Assembly: GCA_019163175.1 (NCBI GenBank)
Contig: JAFLKN010000023.1
Coordinates: 62,001-126,000, forward strand
Direction of reading: 5' to 3'
Length of the DNA stretch: 64,000 bases
Origin: Prolixibacteraceae bacterium
GTDB lineage: Bacteria > Bacteroidota > Bacteroidia > Bacteroidales > Prolixibacteraceae
Shown here in pieces: positions 61,269 through 64,000 of the stretch (its first letter is position 1; every line of letters begins with the position of its first letter). The notes below the pieces were generated by a model. That model made no database searches. It was not told where the DNA came from and saw only the letters and a list, made by a program, of their open reading frames with translations. The position numbers and the translations under genes were made by a program.

Positions 61269-62051
61269 ATGAAAATTCATTCAAAGTTGATCTTTATTCT
61301 TCTGCTTCTGACTGCGCATATACATGCTCAGGAAATAGCAACCACACCCATCAAACCAAATACTGCGTTTAGTGCCGGAGAAAATCTCACCTATCAAATC
61401 CGCTATGGATTTATAGTTGGTGGAACCACAATCATTTCGCTCAGTGAGGATACGTACAATAAAAAGACGGTTTTTCACGCAGTGGCAACAGCCCAGACTA
61501 CCGGAATGGCCGAAATTATTTATGGTGTAAAAGATGTTTACGAAAGTTGGTTCGATAAGGAAACCAACCTGTCGTATAAACAAATACGCAACATCAAAGA
61601 AGGAAACTATACCAACTACAACGAAGTTACCTACAACCGCCGGAATAACACCGTTAATTCAAATCTTACAGGCATACATCAGGTTCCGGAGAAAATTCTG
61701 GATTTGGCCACCACGCTCTACTACATCAGACGGATCGATTTTTCGAAAGTAAATGTTGGTGACATGGTTTTTGTGAACATTTATTTTGCTGACGAGGTAT
61801 TTCCGTTTTACCTGAGGTACCGGGGAAAAGAAACAATCCGGACCAAATCCGGAAAAATCAGTTGCCTAAAGATTTCGCCCCTGGTTGAAGTTGGCCGTAT
61901 GTTTAAAACGGCCGATGATGTCAGCATTTGGCTGACCGACGATGCCAACTGTATTCCGGTTTCAATCGAAATGGATATTCGCCTTGTAGGAAAAATCCAT
62001 TTGAAACTCATCAATGCTGAGAATACCAGAGTTCCGATGATTATTGAGTAG
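61269..62051 (+). CDS. DUF3108 exported protein
   Basis: 260 residues with a signal peptide (MKIHSKLIFILLLLTAHIHAQ). NTAFSAGENLTYQIRYGFIVGGTTIISL and VYESWFDKETNLSYKQIRNIKEGNY, plus LDLATTLYYIRRIDFSKVNVGD, are typical of DUF3108, a periplasmic beta-sandwich family of unknown function. It is likely co-transcribed from box E. Confidence 0.85.
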   Translation: MKIHSKLIFILLLLTAHIHAQEIATTPIKPNTAFSAGENLTYQIRYGFIVGGTTIISLSEDTYNKKTVFHAVATAQTTGMAEIIYGVKDVYESWFDKETNLSYKQIRNIKEGNYTNYNEVTYNRRNNTVNSNLTGIHQVPEKILDLATTLYYIRRIDFSKVNVGDMVFVNIYFADEVFPFYLRYRGKETIRTKSGKISCLKISPLVEVGRMFKTADDVSIWLTDDANCIPVSIEMDIRLVGKIHLKLINAENTRVPMIIE

Positions 62052-62124
62052 CAAAATCTCCGACAAATAGCTTTGCCAATTTTCAATTACTCGCCAATTT
62101 GAACAACCTTTTCGCCAAACGAAA

Positions 62125-62190
62125 TGTGTGAATGATGTAATTCTTATAAATAGTTGTGTAACATTTCTACGGCCCAATCCACCTAACTTG
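62125..62190 (+). promoter_or_regulatory. Regulon box F and promoter (acidic protein, UspA, aldolase)
   Basis: TGTGTGAATGATGTAAT, with half-site TGATGTAAT at 62133 and TTGTGTAAC at 62154 (21 bp). A less perfect -7 region CTAACTTG ends at 62190, 24 bp before the ATG at 62214. Confidence 0.75.
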
Positions 62191-62213
62191 CTTCAATTAA
62201 AACTCCACAAAAA

Positions 62214-62534
62214 ATGAAAAAGATATACAACAATCAGAAACCTGCTGAGGTGAAAACTGGCGAAAACGAAATAAACGATCTTCCAGGATACCCGTTATAT
62301 CCGGAAAGCGAAGACATTTTCAGTCGATCGATAAAAGAAGATGATTTAAATCCGGAGGATATTTCGAACAAAAAAAAGTCACCTGAAAATCATCTGGAAT
62401 CTATTGATTTAGATATCCCCGGATCGGAATTAGATAATGATATGGAAATTATAGGAAGCGAAGACGAAGAAAACAACTATTACAGTATAGGTGGAGACGA
62501 TCATATCGATTTGGACGAAAGACAAGACGATTAA
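62214..62534 (+). CDS. Small highly acidic hydrophilic protein
   Basis: 106 residues, no membrane segment. It is rich in Asp, Glu, Asn and Ser, with runs such as SIKEDDLNPEDI, SELDNDMEIIGSEDEENN and HIDLDERQDD. It is probably intrinsically disordered. No family recognised. It is the first gene after box F, followed by a universal stress protein. Confidence 0.7.
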   Translation: MKKIYNNQKPAEVKTGENEINDLPGYPLYPESEDIFSRSIKEDDLNPEDISNKKKSPENHLESIDLDIPGSELDNDMEIIGSEDEENNYYSIGGDDHIDLDERQDD

Positions 62535-62596
62535 TCCAGCTTGTATTGCCGATTACAGAAAACAACTAGTCAATTCAGAAACAAATATCAGTAACC

Positions 62597-63082
62597 ATGA
62601 AAACAGATCGAATAAACAAAGTATTGCTTGCACTCGACTACAATCCGACTGCACAAAAAGTAGCAGAACAAGGTTACGCCTTGGCTAAAACATTGGGTGC
62701 AGAGGTTATTTTATTGCATGTATTAACCGACCCAACGTATTATACATCAACCGAGTATTCTCCAATAATGGGTTTTGAGGGATATATGAATATCGGCCAG
62801 ATTCAATTGGGTACAGTGGAGAGTTTAAAATTAGCATCGCAGCATTTTCTGGACAAAACGAAGCTACACCTTCAGGATGATAAGATACAGACCATTGTGT
62901 CGGTAGGAAATATTGCCGAAACCATTTTAAACATTGCCAAAGAATTTCATGTGGACATTGTTGTAATGGGTTCGCACAGCCGGAAATGGCTCGAAAACAT
63001 CGTTATTGGAAGCGTTGCCGAAGAAGTACTGAGACAAAGCCGAATTCCGCTTTTCATCATTCCGACAAAAAAAAGAAGTTAA
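62597..63082 (+). CDS. Universal stress protein (UspA family)
   Basis: 161 residues. It opens with the beta1/Asp motif KVLLALDYNPTAQKVAEQGYALAK, followed by EVILLHVLTDP and the nucleotide-binding end VVMGSHSRKWLENIVIGSVAEEVLRQSRIPLFII, which fits the ATP-binding G-x2-G-type Usp class with a Ser/His variation. It is 62 bp after the acidic protein and 38 bp before the aldolase gene, so probably one box F transcript. Confidence 0.92.
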   Translation: MKTDRINKVLLALDYNPTAQKVAEQGYALAKTLGAEVILLHVLTDPTYYTSTEYSPIMGFEGYMNIGQIQLGTVESLKLASQHFLDKTKLHLQDDKIQTIVSVGNIAETILNIAKEFHVDIVVMGSHSRKWLENIVIGSVAEEVLRQSRIPLFIIPTKKRS

Positions 63083-63120
63083 TCCGTCAACGTTCAGTAC
63101 AATACTTAATCAGCTTCAAC

Positions 63121-64000
63121 ATGAAATCGCAAGAACTTATAAATACCGCAAAGGCCATGGTTGCCAAGCACAAAGGCATTTTGGCTATGGACGAAAGTTT
63201 TCCGACCTGCAACAAACGTTTCGCCAAATTGGGTATTCCGCAAACCGTAGAAGCCCGGCGCTCCTATCGTGAAATGATTGTTACCACGCCCGGCCTGAAA
63301 GAATCAATCAGCGGAGCAATTCTCTTTGATGAGACCATCCGCCAGAAAACGAAAGTTGGCATTCCGATGATTAAAGTTCTCATTGACGCAGGAATCATTC
63401 CCGGAATTAAAGTTGATACCGGAGCCAAAGAGCTGGCTGGTCATCCCGGAGAGAAAATTTCTGAAGGACTTGATGGATTGCGTGAACGCCTGATCGAATA
63501 TTACCAGATGGGAGCACGTTTTGCCAAATGGCGCGCAGTACTTGTAATTGGCGAAAATATTCCCTCAAAAGCAAGTACGATTGCGAATGCGCTTACGCTG
63601 GCCCGATATGCTGCATTGTGTCAGGAAGTGGGATTAGTTCCTATTGTGGAACCCGAAGTGCTTATGGACGGCAGTCATACGATGGAGCAATGCTTTGAAG
63701 TAACTGAAGAAGTGCTGTGTATTGTCTTTAATCAGCTTTACATTCAGGGTGTGCTGCTGGAAGGAATGATTCTGAAACCAAACATGGTCCTTCCCGGATT
63801 GCTTTGTCCGAAACAAGAAACGGATGATGCTATTGCCGATGCAACAGTGAAATGCTTTTTGCGAACTGTGCCTGCCGCTGTTCCGGGCATTACCTTTTTA
63901 TCGGGCGGACAATCGGCCGAACTGGCCTCAGCACGTTTAAATGCCATGAATGTCAGGTTTAAATCGAAATTGCCCTGGGAATTGTCTTTCTCTTTCGGTC
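63121..64000 (+). CDS. Class I fructose-bisphosphate aldolase, 3' end beyond window
   Basis: The frame opens at the ATG at 63121 and is open to the window end (293 codons). It has the eukaryote-type class I features: GILAMDESFPTCNKRF, AILFDETIRQ, the active-site Lys in RFAKWRAVL, PIVEPEVLMDG, the Schiff-base Lys in GMILKPNMVLPG, and FLSGGQSAELAS. It cleaves fructose-1,6-bisphosphate to DHAP and GAP. The C-terminal tail is missing. It follows the Usp gene closely. Confidence 0.93.
   Translation, partial: MKSQELINTAKAMVAKHKGILAMDESFPTCNKRFAKLGIPQTVEARRSYREMIVTTPGLKESISGAILFDETIRQKTKVGIPMIKVLIDAGIIPGIKVDTGAKELAGHPGEKISEGLDGLRERLIEYYQMGARFAKWRAVLVIGENIPSKASTIANALTLARYAALCQEVGLVPIVEPEVLMDGSHTMEQCFEVTEEVLCIVFNQLYIQGVLLEGMILKPNMVLPGLLCPKQETDDAIADATVKCFLRTVPAAVPGITFLSGGQSAELASARLNAMNVRFKSKLPWELSFSFG

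Overview
The window looks like a chromosome segment of a free-living, polysaccharide-degrading member of the Bacteroidota. A Marinilabiliales/Prolixibacteraceae-like organism is my guess from overall flavour and is not proven. Supporting signs are low-to-moderate GC, weak or absent Shine-Dalgarno sequences, several TAnnTTTG -7 promoter elements, Bacteroidota-style lipoproteins and outer-membrane barrels, GH127/GH31/GH140/PL10 carbohydrate enzymes, and families such as DUF2339, DUF3108 and lmo0937. No rRNA, CRISPR array or prophage is visible. There is one tRNA, tRNA-Pro(GGG).

Layout. 0-5.6 kb: a minus-strand run with a Crp/Fnr-type regulator, outer-membrane barrels, an Acg-like nitroreductase, a lipoprotein and a flavodoxin-ferredoxin membrane protein, which reads as a redox/stress operon. 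5.7-20 kb: housekeeping and metabolism (a GH140-like hydrolase, glyA, a ClC channel, PBP1A, a TIGR01777 epimerase, ATP-type pckA, xerD, aroQ, pyk). 19.3-28 kb: a FadR-type GntR regulator with a likely operator next to its own gene, beside a minus-strand hemicellulose/pectin set (GH31 with PA14, and two GH127 paralogues). 28.2-38 kb: DUF2339 membrane protein, an AlkZ-like winged-helix protein, a clan-A glycosidase, a cupin, PL10 pectate lyase, SRPBCC, DoxX-like, TlpA-like, RidA and trxB.

38.7-44.2 kb: tRNA-Pro, two paralogous small AraC-type regulators with an HMA-like N-terminal domain, small membrane stress proteins, a large PAS/PAS hybrid histidine kinase with nine 21-residue repeats, and a response regulator. 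44.3-49.8 kb: two arrays of palindrome-rich REP-like repeats, bracketing a helical protein and a type IIG-like restriction-methylation protein, next to a REP-associated Y1 transposase. 50.2-56 kb: single-gene units all on the plus strand (HigB/HigA-type toxin-antitoxin, GNAT, WD40-like, CPBP protease, VOC, DUF3267) separated by imperfect palindromic repeats that look like integron attC sites, with no integrase in the window. 57.4-64 kb: small stress proteins, an M1 aminopeptidase, DUF3108, a universal stress protein and the start of a class I fructose-bisphosphate aldolase.

Two systems stand out. (1) A candidate regulon. Six copies of the same promoter architecture (TGTGTGAAT-GATGTAAC, then TTGTGTAAC exactly 21 bp downstream of the first half-site, then a -7 box 33-34 bp further on) sit before small stress genes, the second AraC paralogue with its kinase operon, and the stress-protein/aldolase group. 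The 21-bp direct-repeat period fits an AraC-family dimer, so the local AraC paralogues are the obvious candidate regulators. (2) A candidate integron-like cassette cluster lacking an integrase (CALIN-like), with six attC-like sites of two structural classes. Both rest on patterns seen directly here. Function is inferred.
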